The notes under the pieces are model-generated. The model was not told where the DNA came from and did not search any database. It saw only the letters and a program-made list of their open reading frames with translations. This document shows, piece after piece, positions 1 through 8,295 of a DNA stretch of 64,000 nt. The stretch spans positions 1 to 64,000 of the forward strand of contig JAFCGF010000002.1 in the NCBI GenBank assembly GCA_017608295.1, given 5' to 3'. Source of the stretch: Candidatus Woesearchaeota archaeon. Its GTDB lineage: Archaea; Nanoarchaeota; Nanoarchaeia; Woesearchaeales; JAGVZT01. A program made the translations under genes and the position numbers. Numbering within the stretch: position 1 is the first letter of the stretch; each line of letters starts with the position of its first letter.

Positions 1-45
1 TGTGCGTTGATGTATGTCCAAACCAATGTAAAATTTCGTTGTGTC

Positions 46-138
46 CACCTCCAATTATTTGGCATATTGGAGGTGAAAGGGATTAACCCTTATGATTTCT
101 CATGCCATCTGATTTTGCTCTCAAAATAATTTTTTGAG
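46..138. repeat. Cluster of three inverted repeats, intergenic
   Basis: Three consecutive hairpins lie downstream of the leftward SGNH gene. The first has perfect 10-base arms at 46-55 (CACCTCCAAT) and 66-75 with a 10-base loop. The second has 5-base arms at 77-81 and 87-91. The third has 7-base arms at 120-126 and 132-138 (CTCAAAA...TTTTGAG). A T-rich tract follows at 141-155. No ORF is seen in 1-145. A terminator or structured 3' region is possible; the role is not known. Confidence 0.6.
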
Positions 139-145
139 CCTCTTT

Positions 146-1147
146 TTATATTTCTTCTTCACTGAATGAGTGGTATAGAATTGGAGTGAACAGCGTTTCA
201 CTGAGGGCTTGGTGAACCAGTTCATAGCCTTGCTGGTTGTAATGCCCGTTGTCATCAGCTCTAAGATGGTTTAGAGGAACATCCTTGAATACATCATAAA
301 TTATCAAGGCTGAGAGATTGAGAGACGAGTTCATTTCTAGGAACCATTTCCCCTTTGAACCTCTCCACAATTCATCAAACATTACGTTATGAGACAACAC
401 GGTGATAAGAGTAATATTCGACTCTCTAACAGTATGTACGAATCTAGTAAGGGATAGGGTACAACTCTGGAAATCATCTATCTGGTATGGTTTGGGAATT
501 TTAGAATCGGGATCTCTTACTTTCAGCATGAAGCGCACCCATACTTTACGCCAGATGTATGAAGCTTTGTAAAGTATTATATTTACATCTTCTATGAATG
601 CCAGAAAATGTTGAATGGCTCCCTGGGGGTATTCTGGCGCTAGTTGCCAGATGGTCTTGTCAAACGTACAATCATCCTCAAGCAATTGCAGGATGATTAT
701 ATCTGGATCCCAATTGAGAGCATAGCTAGTGAGGAGTTTTTCCTTGTTGCTAATGTCATAACCTCCTACACCCAGATTGATGCATTCCGTCTCTACTCCA
801 TAATCTATTCCATAAGACGCGTAGCAATCTTCAGGCAGCATTCCCCACTTCTGTTCACTAACCCCCGTCATGTGCGAATCTCCTATACCGATGACTCTCA
901 CTTTCCCCTGTGAGGTGCTGGAGAATATGTTTATAGGATTAGTCCCATAGAATATGTGGCTTCCGTTGTTTGAACTGGGATGCACATAACTAGGGAAATC
1001 TTCGTTTCGCGTAGGGAGGTAAGACGTGATAAAGTCCTGGCCCCTTTCATGGGAATTTGCATAGTGATATCGGAGATAACCCTCTGTTATAAGAAGAATT
1101 AGAAGAATCCCTATAATAAATGCAATCCATCTTCGTGAGAAATGCAT
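146..1147 (-). CDS. Membrane-anchored SGNH/GDSL-type hydrolase
   Basis: A 333-residue protein with one N-terminal membrane segment (about residues 9-24) and an extracytoplasmic SGNH-like domain. Block I is GDSHMTG with the nucleophile Ser, a Gly-containing block II (NLGVGGY) follows, and the C-terminal block V contains the Asp/His pair in DDNGHYNQQGY. The usual block III Asn is not obvious; the equivalent strand reads LQLLEDD. Such enzymes remove acetyl or acyl groups from glycans or lipids. The layout (short TM, then SGNH) matches the two SGNH genes at 57.6 and 59.7 kb, so the three may be paralogues acting on surface polymers. The ATG at 1147 is the natural start. The substrate cannot be read from the sequence. 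Confidence 0.75.
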   Translation of the reverse strand: MHFSRRWIAFIIGILLILLITEGYLRYHYANSHERGQDFITSYLPTRNEDFPSYVHPSSNNGSHIFYGTNPINIFSSTSQGKVRVIGIGDSHMTGVSEQKWGMLPEDCYASYGIDYGVETECINLGVGGYDISNKEKLLTSYALNWDPDIIILQLLEDDCTFDKTIWQLAPEYPQGAIQHFLAFIEDVNIILYKASYIWRKVWVRFMLKVRDPDSKIPKPYQIDDFQSCTLSLTRFVHTVRESNITLITVLSHNVMFDELWRGSKGKWFLEMNSSLNLSALIIYDVFKDVPLNHLRADDNGHYNQQGYELVHQALSETLFTPILYHSFSEEEI

Positions 1148-1223
1148 AGCTACATGCCATTCACTAATATTATAAACTTATCGTTACAAAGATTGCATAA
1201 TCTTAGATTCTTACCTGCCTGCG

Positions 1224-1399
1224 AGGATTAATCCTGAAGATAATATAATGGACAAAATACGATGCTACTTCGTTACTCATGTATCCTCACGCATGAGTGT
1301 CTTTTAAATGTAATTCGATAAAAGGTTTTGGAACAAACCTCCGTTAGGAGGGTGGTTTTCGCTTCAGTCGTGAGGGAACGCTAAATCAGAGGGGGCGTT
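1224..1399. repeat. Hairpin-rich spacer with four inverted repeats
   Basis: The spacer 1148-1417 has no credible ORF but holds a series of inverted repeats: the palindrome AGGATTAATCCT at 1224-1235; 7-base arms at 1275-1281 and 1292-1298 (ACTCATG/CATGAGT); CCTCC-gtta-GGAGG at 1338-1351; and AACGC/GCGTT at 1377-1381 and 1395-1399. It lies 3' of the leftward toxin-antitoxin pair and 5' of the SGNH gene. The arms are short, so some may be fortuitous. Confidence 0.45.
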
Positions 1400-1417
1400 T
1401 GATTCAGGTGGATTAGC

Positions 1418-1750
1418 TCAGCCTCCAAGCTCGATAATGAGCTTTCTCCCTTCTGGATGGATGACTGCCTCGGTTCCAGGCTTCAGATGCAAATAATCGA
1501 CAATCTTTTTTGGAATCCTCACTGCGATTGAGTTTCCACTTTTTCTTATTGTGATCTTCTCCCCAAGACCCCAGACGCCCTTCTTCTTAGCAGCAGCCTC
1601 AATCTTCTTCGTAGTCTCGGAATCAGTATAGCTCTCGTCGCACTTATCGCAAACCAAAGCGGGAAACGTGCCGAGTCTCACACCATACATCTTTTCATCC
1701 ACCTTCCCCTTCTTGAGCGTTCCCTTCGAGCATGTCGGACATTTCATCAT
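1418..1750 (-). CDS. Antitoxin-like protein: YgiT/MqsA-type zinc finger + AbrB domain
   Basis: About 110 residues. The N-terminus has two CxxC pairs (CPTC near the start, CDKC about 30 residues later), as in the zinc-binding half of YgiT/MqsA-type antitoxins. The C-terminal half (KITIRKSGNSIAVRIPKKIV) is a SpoVT/AbrB swapped-hairpin DNA-binding domain. The upstream gene's stop TAA (1752-1750) shares its A with an ATG at 1750, giving a TAATG coupling, so I start here; a GTG at 1756 is possible. The family fusion and the neighbour argue for an autoregulating antitoxin that would bind its own promoter. Function is inferred from domain type and gene pairing only. Confidence 0.7.
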   Translation of the reverse strand: MMKCPTCSKGTLKKGKVDEKMYGVRLGTFPALVCDKCDESYTDSETTKKIEAAAKKKGVWGLGEKITIRKSGNSIAVRIPKKIVDYLHLKPGTEAVIHPEGRKLIIELGG

Positions 1751-1953
1751 TACCACCTCAACTGCACAGTTATCACGAATATCTTACCATCAATAATCCT
1801 ATACACCACTTCTATGTGGCCGTACCCAGCAATAATCCTATCAGGTTTCTGCAGGTGCTTGCTCCCACGGGAGATGGCGCGTTCCACCTCTGAAGCAGAT
1901 ATCCCCCGTTCAACCATGCGCTTCCGTGCATGGCTGCGATAAAACACGTCCAT
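1750..1953 (-). CDS. DUF4258 family protein, probable toxin
   Basis: A 67-residue basic protein beginning MDVFYRSHARKRMVERGIS; His/Arg near the N-terminus followed by the (A/M)xxRGIS turn and the final strands (GHIEVVYRIIDGKIFVITV) are typical of DUF4258 (RelE/BrnT-like size). The longer reading frame to 2088 adds 45 residues with no family match and crosses the likely promoter, so the ATG at 1953 is preferred. It is translated first and coupled to the zinc-finger/AbrB gene. DUF4258 partners of YgiT-like antitoxins are commonly treated as toxins; RNase activity here is unproven. Confidence 0.65.
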   Translation of the reverse strand: MDVFYRSHARKRMVERGISASEVERAISRGSKHLQKPDRIIAGYGHIEVVYRIIDGKIFVITVQLRW

Positions 1954-2103
1954 AATAGCACCAGTAATACATGTATAACTAATAATACTTCTTAAGCCTT
2001 TCGGCACAGAATCCGAAAATAACGCGCTGTCCACCGAAAAGCCGATTGAGATGTAAGGAATGTGCACTCTATCCTCACAAACTACCAATGTCCGACATCA
2101 AAA

Positions 2104-2115
2104 ACTATTTAAAAG
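2104..2115 (+). promoter_or_regulatory. TATA-like element of the sdhA operon
   Basis: The A/T-rich box ACTATTTAAAAG lies about 65 bases before the sdhA ATG, which would place transcription initiation near 2137 and leave a leader of about 40 bases. A weak purine-rich ribosome site precedes the ATG at 2177. Confidence 0.4.
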
Positions 2116-2176
2116 TAGCATCTTATTGGCAACATGGTTAAATAATGCTTATTTAGAGCATTGAGAGTGATGACTC

Positions 2177-3910
2177 ATGGCTGAAGAAAACAAAGTTATT
2201 TCTTGCGATGTGCTCGTCATTGGCTCTGGAGGCTCAGGGCTAAGGGCGGCACTCGAGGCAAAAAAAGCCGGTGCAGACGTAATTGCAATAGGAAGGTGCC
2301 TCGTCGGCAAAGCGCACACCGTGATGGCAGAGGGAGGAATAAACGCAGCCCTAGGGCATGTCGACCCGGAGGACAACACAACAGTCCACGCTGGAGACAC
2401 CCTCGCAGGAGGGAAATTCCTCAACGACCCCAGGATGGTCGACATCTTCACCAAGGCCTGCCCAAAAAGAATCTGGGAACTCGAACGATGGGGCTGCCTC
2501 TTCGACAGAACTAAAGAAGGCAAGGTCCACCAGAGGCCATTTGGAGCAGCAACATACAGGAGGACCTGCCATTTCGCAGACAGGACAGGCCTGGAGCTTG
2601 TACAATCCCTCCTCTCAGAAGCGAGAAAACATAAAATCAATACCATCGATGAAATCTACATCACCTCGCTCCTCACAAATGGAACAGGAAATAACAGAAG
2701 AATCGCAGGCGCCACTGGCATCAACTTCAAGGAAGGGGAATTCATCACGCTGAGGGCAAAGGCGGTCATCATGGCCACAGGCGGCTACGCGAGAATCTTC
2801 AGGACAACATCCAACCCTGGAGAGAACTACGGCATCGGCACAGCAATCGCCTACGAGGCAGGAGCAGAGATCATGGACATGGAGATGGTCCAGTTCCACC
2901 CAACAGGCATGGTATGGCCAGAAACAGCAAAGGGAGTCCTCGTGACAGAAGCAGTCCGCGGAGAGGGAGGAATGCTCAAAAACTCCGAGGGAGAGCGCTT
3001 CATGGAGCGCTACGACAAGGAAAGGATGGAGCTCTCATCCAGAAGCACTGTCGCAAAAGCGATTTATACTGAGATTCAGGAAGGCAGAGGGACAAAGAAC
3101 AAGGGAGTCTACCTCGACATTTCCTTCAAGCCAGCATCCTACATCAAGAAAAAATTAGCAACCATGGTAAAACAGATGCATGACTTCCAGAACCTTGACA
3201 TCACAAAGAGCCCGATAGAAGTCGCCCCAACAGCACACTACACTATGGGTGGCATAAGAGTCCATCCAGAAACAGCGATGTCATCCATCCCCGGGCTGTT
3301 TGCTGCAGGAGAAGTCTCGGCAGGGCTCCACGGAGCAAACAGATTAGGAGGAAATTCTTTAGCAGAACTATTAGTGTACGGAAAAATCGCAGGAGAGCAA
3401 GCAGCGGAATACGCAAAGACAGCAGAGCTCGCCCCTGTGGCCAAGAATGAGCTGGCAAGAGACCATGAAAAAGTATTCATGCCCTTCAAGAACAAGGAAG
3501 GCCTTAACCCCGCAGAGCTTCAGGATGACATCAGGGAACTCATGTGGAACCATTGCGCCATTGAAAGGGATGCACAAGGGCTCAAGACAGCTATCAAGGA
3601 ACTCGAAGATATCAAGACGAAATTCCCAAAAGTCGGCATCAAGGGAGATATCCGCTATAATATGGGCTGGTTCGACTATTTTGACCTCTGGTCCCAGATT
3701 ATCAACGCAGAAGCATGCTTACGGGCAGCCCTTATGCGGGAAGAGACACGAGGAGCCCACACAAGAACAGACTTCCAAAAGACAGAGGAGAAATGGAGAG
3801 TGAATATAGTATGCCAGGATAAGAAGGGCAAGATGGCATTATCAACAAGAAAAATCGCACCAATTGAAGGCGAGGTGCTGGGGTGGTTGAAATCGCAAAA
3901 GAAGTTGTAG
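2177..3910 (+). CDS. sdhA: Succinate dehydrogenase/fumarate reductase flavoprotein subunit
   Basis: A 577-residue FAD subunit interconverting succinate and fumarate at the membrane face. Visible signatures: dinucleotide-binding GSGGSG at residues 16-21; His47 in AHTVMAEGG, aligning with the histidine that covalently binds FAD in this family; QFHPTG 239-244; RGEGG 261-265; HYTMGG 354-359; HGANRLGGNSL 385-395, which carries the substrate-binding Arg. Length is normal. It overlaps sdhB by 28 bases and heads an operon with the iron-sulfur and membrane subunits. Sequence alone does not tell dehydrogenase from reductase; the malic enzyme next door would suit a malate-fumarate-succinate branch. Family identity is secure. 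Confidence 0.95.
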   Translation: MAEENKVISCDVLVIGSGGSGLRAALEAKKAGADVIAIGRCLVGKAHTVMAEGGINAALGHVDPEDNTTVHAGDTLAGGKFLNDPRMVDIFTKACPKRIWELERWGCLFDRTKEGKVHQRPFGAATYRRTCHFADRTGLELVQSLLSEARKHKINTIDEIYITSLLTNGTGNNRRIAGATGINFKEGEFITLRAKAVIMATGGYARIFRTTSNPGENYGIGTAIAYEAGAEIMDMEMVQFHPTGMVWPETAKGVLVTEAVRGEGGMLKNSEGERFMERYDKERMELSSRSTVAKAIYTEIQEGRGTKNKGVYLDISFKPASYIKKKLATMVKQMHDFQNLDITKSPIEVAPTAHYTMGGIRVHPETAMSSIPGLFAAGEVSAGLHGANRLGGNSLAELLVYGKIAGEQAAEYAKTAELAPVAKNELARDHEKVFMPFKNKEGLNPAELQDDIRELMWNHCAIERDAQGLKTAIKELEDIKTKFPKVGIKGDIRYNMGWFDYFDLWSQIINAEACLRAALMREETRGAHTRTDFQKTEEKWRVNIVCQDKKGKMALSTRKIAPIEGEVLGWLKSQKKL

Positions 3911-4647
3911 TCAAGATACAAAGGTTCGACCCAAAGAAGGACAAGAAGCCCTATCACGAGGAATTCACAGTCCCATACACAAAGGGGATGCGCATCCTCG
4001 ACGCAGTCATCCATGTCCAGCGCAATTACGACACCACTCTCGCATACCGCTGGAACTGCCGCTCAGGCCTCTGCGGCTCATGTGGAATAGAAGTGGACGG
4101 AAAACCCTGTCTCGCCTGCAAGACACCAGTTACTAAGGATAAGCATACAGTCGAGCCCATGAAGGCATTTCCTGTCATCAAGGACCTTGTGCCAGAAGTG
4201 GACGAGGTGCGAGAGAAGCTGGCAGAGCTCAAGCCTTATTTCGTGCCAAAAGAAACGGAAAATAAAAAAGAGGGATTCTTTGTCTTCCACGAGCACGAAA
4301 TGCACGAGATGGACGAGGCGCATGAATGCATTGAATGCTATGTGTGCTATGATTCCTGCCACGTCACGCGAAACCATAAGGAGCTCAATTTCTGCGGCCC
4401 CAGCAACGTGGTGAAGGCAGTGAGCTTCGAGCGCCATCCTCTTGACAAGGGAGGGAGAGCCCAGCTTCTCCACGAAAAGGGAAACATCTGGCAGTGCAAC
4501 ATGACACGCTGCTGTTCAGAGAACTGCCCGCAGGACATTTCCATCACAGAAAACTTCATCACCTATGCGAAAGAGCGCATAGTCGATGAGAACAATGTAA
4601 TCCATAAACTTTTCAGGAGAATATTCTCTAAAGGAGGTGAAAAGTGA
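3883..4647 (+). CDS. sdhB: Succinate dehydrogenase/fumarate reductase iron-sulfur subunit
   Basis: A 254-residue electron-transfer subunit. The plant-ferredoxin-type [2Fe-2S] site is formed by Cys59, 64, 67 and 79. The C-terminal half has two Cys clusters: Cys149/152/155/159 (CIECYVCYDSC) and Cys205/210/211/215 (CNMTRCCSENCP), for the [4Fe-4S] and third cluster. The last group ends with the Pro typical of these proteins. The GTG at 3883 is the only in-frame start before the conserved core and overlaps the end of sdhA by 28 bases, implying coupled translation. The stop overlaps the next ATG (TGATG). Confidence 0.93.
   Translation: MVEIAKEVVVKIQRFDPKKDKKPYHEEFTVPYTKGMRILDAVIHVQRNYDTTLAYRWNCRSGLCGSCGIEVDGKPCLACKTPVTKDKHTVEPMKAFPVIKDLVPEVDEVREKLAELKPYFVPKETENKKEGFFVFHEHEMHEMDEAHECIECYVCYDSCHVTRNHKELNFCGPSNVVKAVSFERHPLDKGGRAQLLHEKGNIWQCNMTRCCSENCPQDISITENFITYAKERIVDENNVIHKLFRRIFSKGGEK
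4631..4640 (+). promoter_or_regulatory. Strong Shine-Dalgarno site inside the end of sdhB
   Basis: AAGGAGGTGA sits 6 bases before the ATG at 4647 and within the last codons of sdhB. It fixes the start of the membrane subunit at the TGATG overlap rather than at the GTG at 4644. Confidence 0.75.
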
Positions 4648-5276
4648 TGGTCGAGCTCTCAGCACTCATTCCAGCACTCTTCATCGGAGCCATCCTCCTG
4701 AGAACACTCACGTGCTACTATGTCAGGTTCCTGCTAAGAAGGTTCGCGTTTTTCCATCCGACGCACTGCGACACGCGGTATTTCCTGTGCGACGAGAACC
4801 CAAAGGGCATCTGGAAATACTGGCCCTTCAGTTGGATAGCCAAGCTTTTAGGAAGAGTTTTTTACCTTGGAGACAGCAAGCTGTTCTACTACCACAAGTA
4901 CTTCCTCTGGCTGACAGTCATCCTGATGCCTTTCCACCTGTATGAGACTGTGCCCATATTCATCAAAGCAGTGATGGCGGGCTCTCTGGACTTCGCAGCG
5001 ATAGATATCTTCATCGAGATGGCTTATGTATTCGCCGGAGTGATGTTCATCCTCTCCTGCCACAGCATCAAATACTTTTTTGACAGAACATCCCACAAAT
5101 GCAGGTGCAAGTCCCTGCACGGCGCATATCATGTCTTCGAGAAGGCCAACCACTGGCACGCCTTCTGGCTATGGACTACCATGGCACTTATCGGAGTGCG
5201 CCTTGTCTGGCTTGCCGCACACGGCACACCCATCCTTACAGCGATGCTTATGCTGTTTGTGAGAGTTAACCATTAA
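4647..5276 (+). CDS. Putative membrane anchor of the succinate dehydrogenase/fumarate reductase
   Basis: A 209-residue membrane protein with about four hydrophobic segments (roughly residues 5-24, 83-102, 121-141 and 168-190). Histidines in or next to segments (MPFHLYET, SCHSIKYFF, NHWHAFW) could bind heme b. A hydrophilic loop after the first segment and a Cys-rich loop (HKCRCKSLH) are unusual for SdhC/SdhD or FrdC anchors. There is no second anchor gene in the operon. Translational coupling to sdhB makes an anchor and quinone-reacting role likely, but I do not recognise the family by sequence. Confidence 0.65.
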   Translation: MVELSALIPALFIGAILLRTLTCYYVRFLLRRFAFFHPTHCDTRYFLCDENPKGIWKYWPFSWIAKLLGRVFYLGDSKLFYYHKYFLWLTVILMPFHLYETVPIFIKAVMAGSLDFAAIDIFIEMAYVFAGVMFILSCHSIKYFFDRTSHKCRCKSLHGAYHVFEKANHWHAFWLWTTMALIGVRLVWLAAHGTPILTAMLMLFVRVNH

Positions 5277-5297
5277 TAGAAAATAGAATCTAAAGAG

Positions 5298-7256
5298 ATG
5301 AGAACAATGGCAAATCTGAAAGAGACAGTTGAACAAGCAAAAAATAAGCTGAACACCATCCTTGATACAGAGCACGATTTCCCTAACCTCGCTGGCCACA
5401 TCTATCTCCAGCGGCTGTTTGAAGAATCTCCGCTTGTTTTCCGCCAGCTGGTATTAAAGCATAATCTCCTGGGCAAGGTCTATACTCCTGATGTTGCAGT
5501 GGGCATCAGGTATTACCATCACTGGGCCAACCGCTTCCTCTCAGAGGAAAACCGGCCCCTTATCATGGGGTTTGAGGATATCCTTAATGGCAAGCCCATC
5601 TCCGAGTTAAAGGATGAAAGTACCAAAAAGGAAACAATGGAACGTGTCCAGCAGCGTGTATTGGACTATCTCCACAAGAGGCACAATTTCTTTGCCAGGA
5701 TGAGCAAGTCACATACTAACCTCAAAAGAGAGGACATCAACTCAATTCTGCCGCGCGTCCTCATAGTCATCACTGACAGCGAGCGCATCCTTGGCATAGG
5801 AGACCAGGGTTCAGGTGGCTCCCTCATCTCAACAGGAAAGCTCAACTGCTACTTCCTTGGAGACGGGATGTTTCCGGGCTACGCTCTTCCTATCGGCATC
5901 GATGTAGGCACCAATAACATGGCAAAGCGAGACGACCCCCACTATGATGGAATCAAACAGCCCCGCCTCAAGGATGAGGAATACTACCCTTTTGTGCAGA
6001 CCGTGCTTGACGCCATCGCTGACCTACAGCCCGGCGTGGTGCAGTTTGAGGATTTCAAGGGAGAGCGCGCCTGGAGGGTGCTAGACTGGTTCTATAAAGA
6101 CCATCCTGAGATATTCGCATTCAACGACGACTCCCAGGGGACAGGCTCTGTGGTCATCGCAGGGCTTCTCGCAGCGGAGCGTGTCCTGCCAGGGATTGCA
6201 GACCGGCTGAGAGCTGTGTTTGATGGGGCAGGAGGAGCTGCAACGGGTATTGCACAGCAGGTTGAGCACTTCCTTAGAACTAAAGGCATGTCACAAGAAG
6301 ATGCAAGAAAGCGCATCATATTCTCTGACTCTGCAGATGTGCTCTACAGAAATCGCACAGTGAAGACAAAGAAAGGCCGCAAGGAATTCATGTATTTCCA
6401 GGAACCCTACATCCTCAATGGAGAACGGGCAAAATCACTGGAAGAGGCTGCAAAACAATCCATCCCTGATTGGAAGCCGGGAGATAAGATTCCTATGGAA
6501 TTCGCTGCAAAGCACTTTTCCTGTAATCTGCTCATAGGAACGTCTACTGTGCCTGGGCAGTTCCATCCATCTCTCGTGAAAGACCTCCACACTACACTCA
6601 CTGAGAAAGGTGAAGACCCCACTGTGCTGGAATTCCCGCTCTCAAATCCCACTGCAAAAGCTGAGATTCTGACTGTGGAAGAGAGCGAGGACTTCTCAAA
6701 GTCATTTGATGACCTTGACCATCGGGAAGATATCCTCAAAGGCGCGGTATTAAGGCATCTCGAAGCAGCCGATGGAAAACTCTACCTTGGAACCGGAAGC
6801 CCATTTCCGGGTGTAGTCTACAACGGGAAGCAATTTGAAGTTGGGCAGTGCAACAACGTGTTCATCTTCCCAGGCATAGGGCTGGCATTGGACTACATCA
6901 ACGCCAATAATCTCATGAGCGAGGAGCAAAAGCGAAAAATAGACATGATTGAAGTGCTCTATGATGGAGCGCGAGGACTTGCCACAATGCTCGATGAAGA
7001 CATGCTCAGCAAGAAAAGACTCTATCCCTATGGTGGCCAGCTGGAGGATGCGATAACCTCTGTCGCTACGACAATCATCACTGACCTCGCGAAGGCGCAG
7101 GTCACAAAAGAGGATATCGCCCGCTTCAGGTGGACTGACAGCGAAAAGCCGGACACGATGGAATTTGAGGATGATATTCCCAACCGAGCAGCGGACTTCT
7201 CGCTTGACCCAATTCGCGAGGACCTGCTTCACTTCAGGGCATTGGAGAAGCGCTAG
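5298..7256 (+). CDS. maeA: Malic enzyme, large form (NAD(P)-dependent malate decarboxylation)
   Basis: 652 residues; converts malate to pyruvate and CO2. The active-site Tyr lies in VYTPDV (Tyr62) and Lys181 follows the TDSERILGIGDQG motif (159-171). The NAD-domain contains NDDSQGTG and a GAGGAATG glycine-rich turn, and LYLGTGSPFPGV near the C-terminus is typical of the eukaryote/MaeA-like long family. It is about 90 residues longer than usual, with an extra charged segment at about residues 85-140. It lies 21 bases after the succinate dehydrogenase operon in the same direction, linking fumarate/malate to pyruvate. The start could also be the ATG at 5307. Cofactor preference cannot be read. 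Confidence 0.92.
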   Translation: MRTMANLKETVEQAKNKLNTILDTEHDFPNLAGHIYLQRLFEESPLVFRQLVLKHNLLGKVYTPDVAVGIRYYHHWANRFLSEENRPLIMGFEDILNGKPISELKDESTKKETMERVQQRVLDYLHKRHNFFARMSKSHTNLKREDINSILPRVLIVITDSERILGIGDQGSGGSLISTGKLNCYFLGDGMFPGYALPIGIDVGTNNMAKRDDPHYDGIKQPRLKDEEYYPFVQTVLDAIADLQPGVVQFEDFKGERAWRVLDWFYKDHPEIFAFNDDSQGTGSVVIAGLLAAERVLPGIADRLRAVFDGAGGAATGIAQQVEHFLRTKGMSQEDARKRIIFSDSADVLYRNRTVKTKKGRKEFMYFQEPYILNGERAKSLEEAAKQSIPDWKPGDKIPMEFAAKHFSCNLLIGTSTVPGQFHPSLVKDLHTTLTEKGEDPTVLEFPLSNPTAKAEILTVEESEDFSKSFDDLDHREDILKGAVLRHLEAADGKLYLGTGSPFPGVVYNGKQFEVGQCNNVFIFPGIGLALDYINANNLMSEEQKRKIDMIEVLYDGARGLATMLDEDMLSKKRLYPYGGQLEDAITSVATTIITDLAKAQVTKEDIARFRWTDSEKPDTMEFEDDIPNRAADFSLDPIREDLLHFRALEKR

Positions 7257-7295
7257 CAGAAAAACATTTTAACACCATCAAGTATTATTAGATGT

Positions 7296-7928
7296 ATGGC
7301 TGACATCAAGCCGACGCGCTCTGAGCTTATCAAGCTCAAGAAGCGCATCGCTCTTGCCAAAGGGGGGCACAAGCTTCTTGAGAAGAAACGGGACGGCCTA
7401 GTCCAGGAATTCTTCGAGATACTCAAAGATACGAAGAGGGCAAGGGGGGAACTTCTTGAGAGCTACAAAATTGCAGATGAAAAGCTGAAAGTGGCGCGGG
7501 CATTGCATTCTGACCCTGAACTCGAGGGCATCTCCATGGCTGTCCAGCCGGCGCCGGACATCTCCCTGAAACAAAAGAACATTATGGGTACTATTGTGCC
7601 GAGCATCACCTCAGAATCAATGAAAAGGCCCCTCGAAGAGCGTGGCTATGGTATTCTCACAGTTTCCAACACTATAAATGAGGCGTGCGCCGCCTATGAG
7701 GAGCTACTCAACAAGATTATCCTCGTCGCAGAGGTTGAGACTACCACGAGAAGGCTCATCGAAGAGATTGGCAAGACCAAGAGGCGTGTCAACGTTCTTG
7801 AGTATGAGATTATCCCAGATATGGAGACGACGCGGAATAACATCATGCTCCGCCTCGAGGAAATTGAGCGCGAGACTATATTCAGGACAAAGATGGTCAA
7901 GCGCAAGCTCGAGGAGCGCAATAATTGA
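7296..7928 (+). CDS. atpD: A-type (A/V) ATP synthase subunit D
   Basis: A 210-residue mostly helical protein. Its start (KPTRSELIKLKKRIALAKGGHKLLEKKRDGL) is the hallmark of subunit D, the central-stalk coiled coil that rotates inside the A3B3 head. The C-terminal helix (RRLIEEIGKTKRRVNVLEYEIIP) matches the family. The length is normal. It is an orphan here: no other ATPase subunit is nearby, so the complex must be encoded elsewhere. The stop lies two bases from the convergent gene. The leader is very short, consistent with near-leaderless transcription. Confidence 0.92.
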   Translation: MADIKPTRSELIKLKKRIALAKGGHKLLEKKRDGLVQEFFEILKDTKRARGELLESYKIADEKLKVARALHSDPELEGISMAVQPAPDISLKQKNIMGTIVPSITSESMKRPLEERGYGILTVSNTINEACAAYEELLNKIILVAEVETTTRRLIEEIGKTKRRVNVLEYEIIPDMETTRNNIMLRLEEIERETIFRTKMVKRKLEERNN

Positions 7929-7930
7929 TT

Positions 7931-8263
7931 TTAATCCAGAATGATCTCAAATGCGATGTAGAAGTCGTGTTCTCCCAATAATTCCTTGTTCTCTTCCACC
8001 GCATCATCAATCGACTTGGCCCGAGGCTCAACGTCGTTCAGGGGCAATGATGTGAAAAGTTCTTCAAGCGTCCCAACAACATAGTCTCCTATAGTCCCCC
8101 AAAGGCTCTCACCGCTGTACCCCTTGCGAAGCTCAATTATTCTACCATCCACAAGTTGTTCAGGATTATATTGGCGGCGATACGCACGGATTTCGTAGCG
8201 CTTACCATAGTCTTTGAAATCCTCGTACGCCTCAGTACACAAGGGAAGGAAAAATCGCTTCAT
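7931..8263 (-). CDS. ASCH-domain-like small protein
   Basis: About 110 residues from the ATG at 8263 (an upstream start at 8290 adds nine residues). The segment EAYEDFKDYGKRYEIRAYRRQY...LVDGRIIELRKGYSG resembles the ASCH fold, a PUA-like beta barrel often binding RNA or modified nucleotides: the K/E-R pair and the later Gly-Arg/Lys-rich strand are in the expected order. No catalytic residue can be assigned. It converges on atpD and follows the three-gene block to its right. Confidence 0.5.
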   Translation of the reverse strand: MKRFFLPLCTEAYEDFKDYGKRYEIRAYRRQYNPEQLVDGRIIELRKGYSGESLWGTIGDYVVGTLEELFTSLPLNDVEPRAKSIDDAVEENKELLGEHDFYIAFEIILD

Positions 8264-8295
8264 AGGAAGGGGGAATCCCCTAGCATTCAAAAAGC

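Noticed and set aside
2149..2646. A 165-residue minus-strand ORF opposite sdhA
   Set aside because: It lies wholly against the strongly conserved flavoprotein frame and has no recognisable domain; the high G+C of sdhA leaves several such shadow frames.
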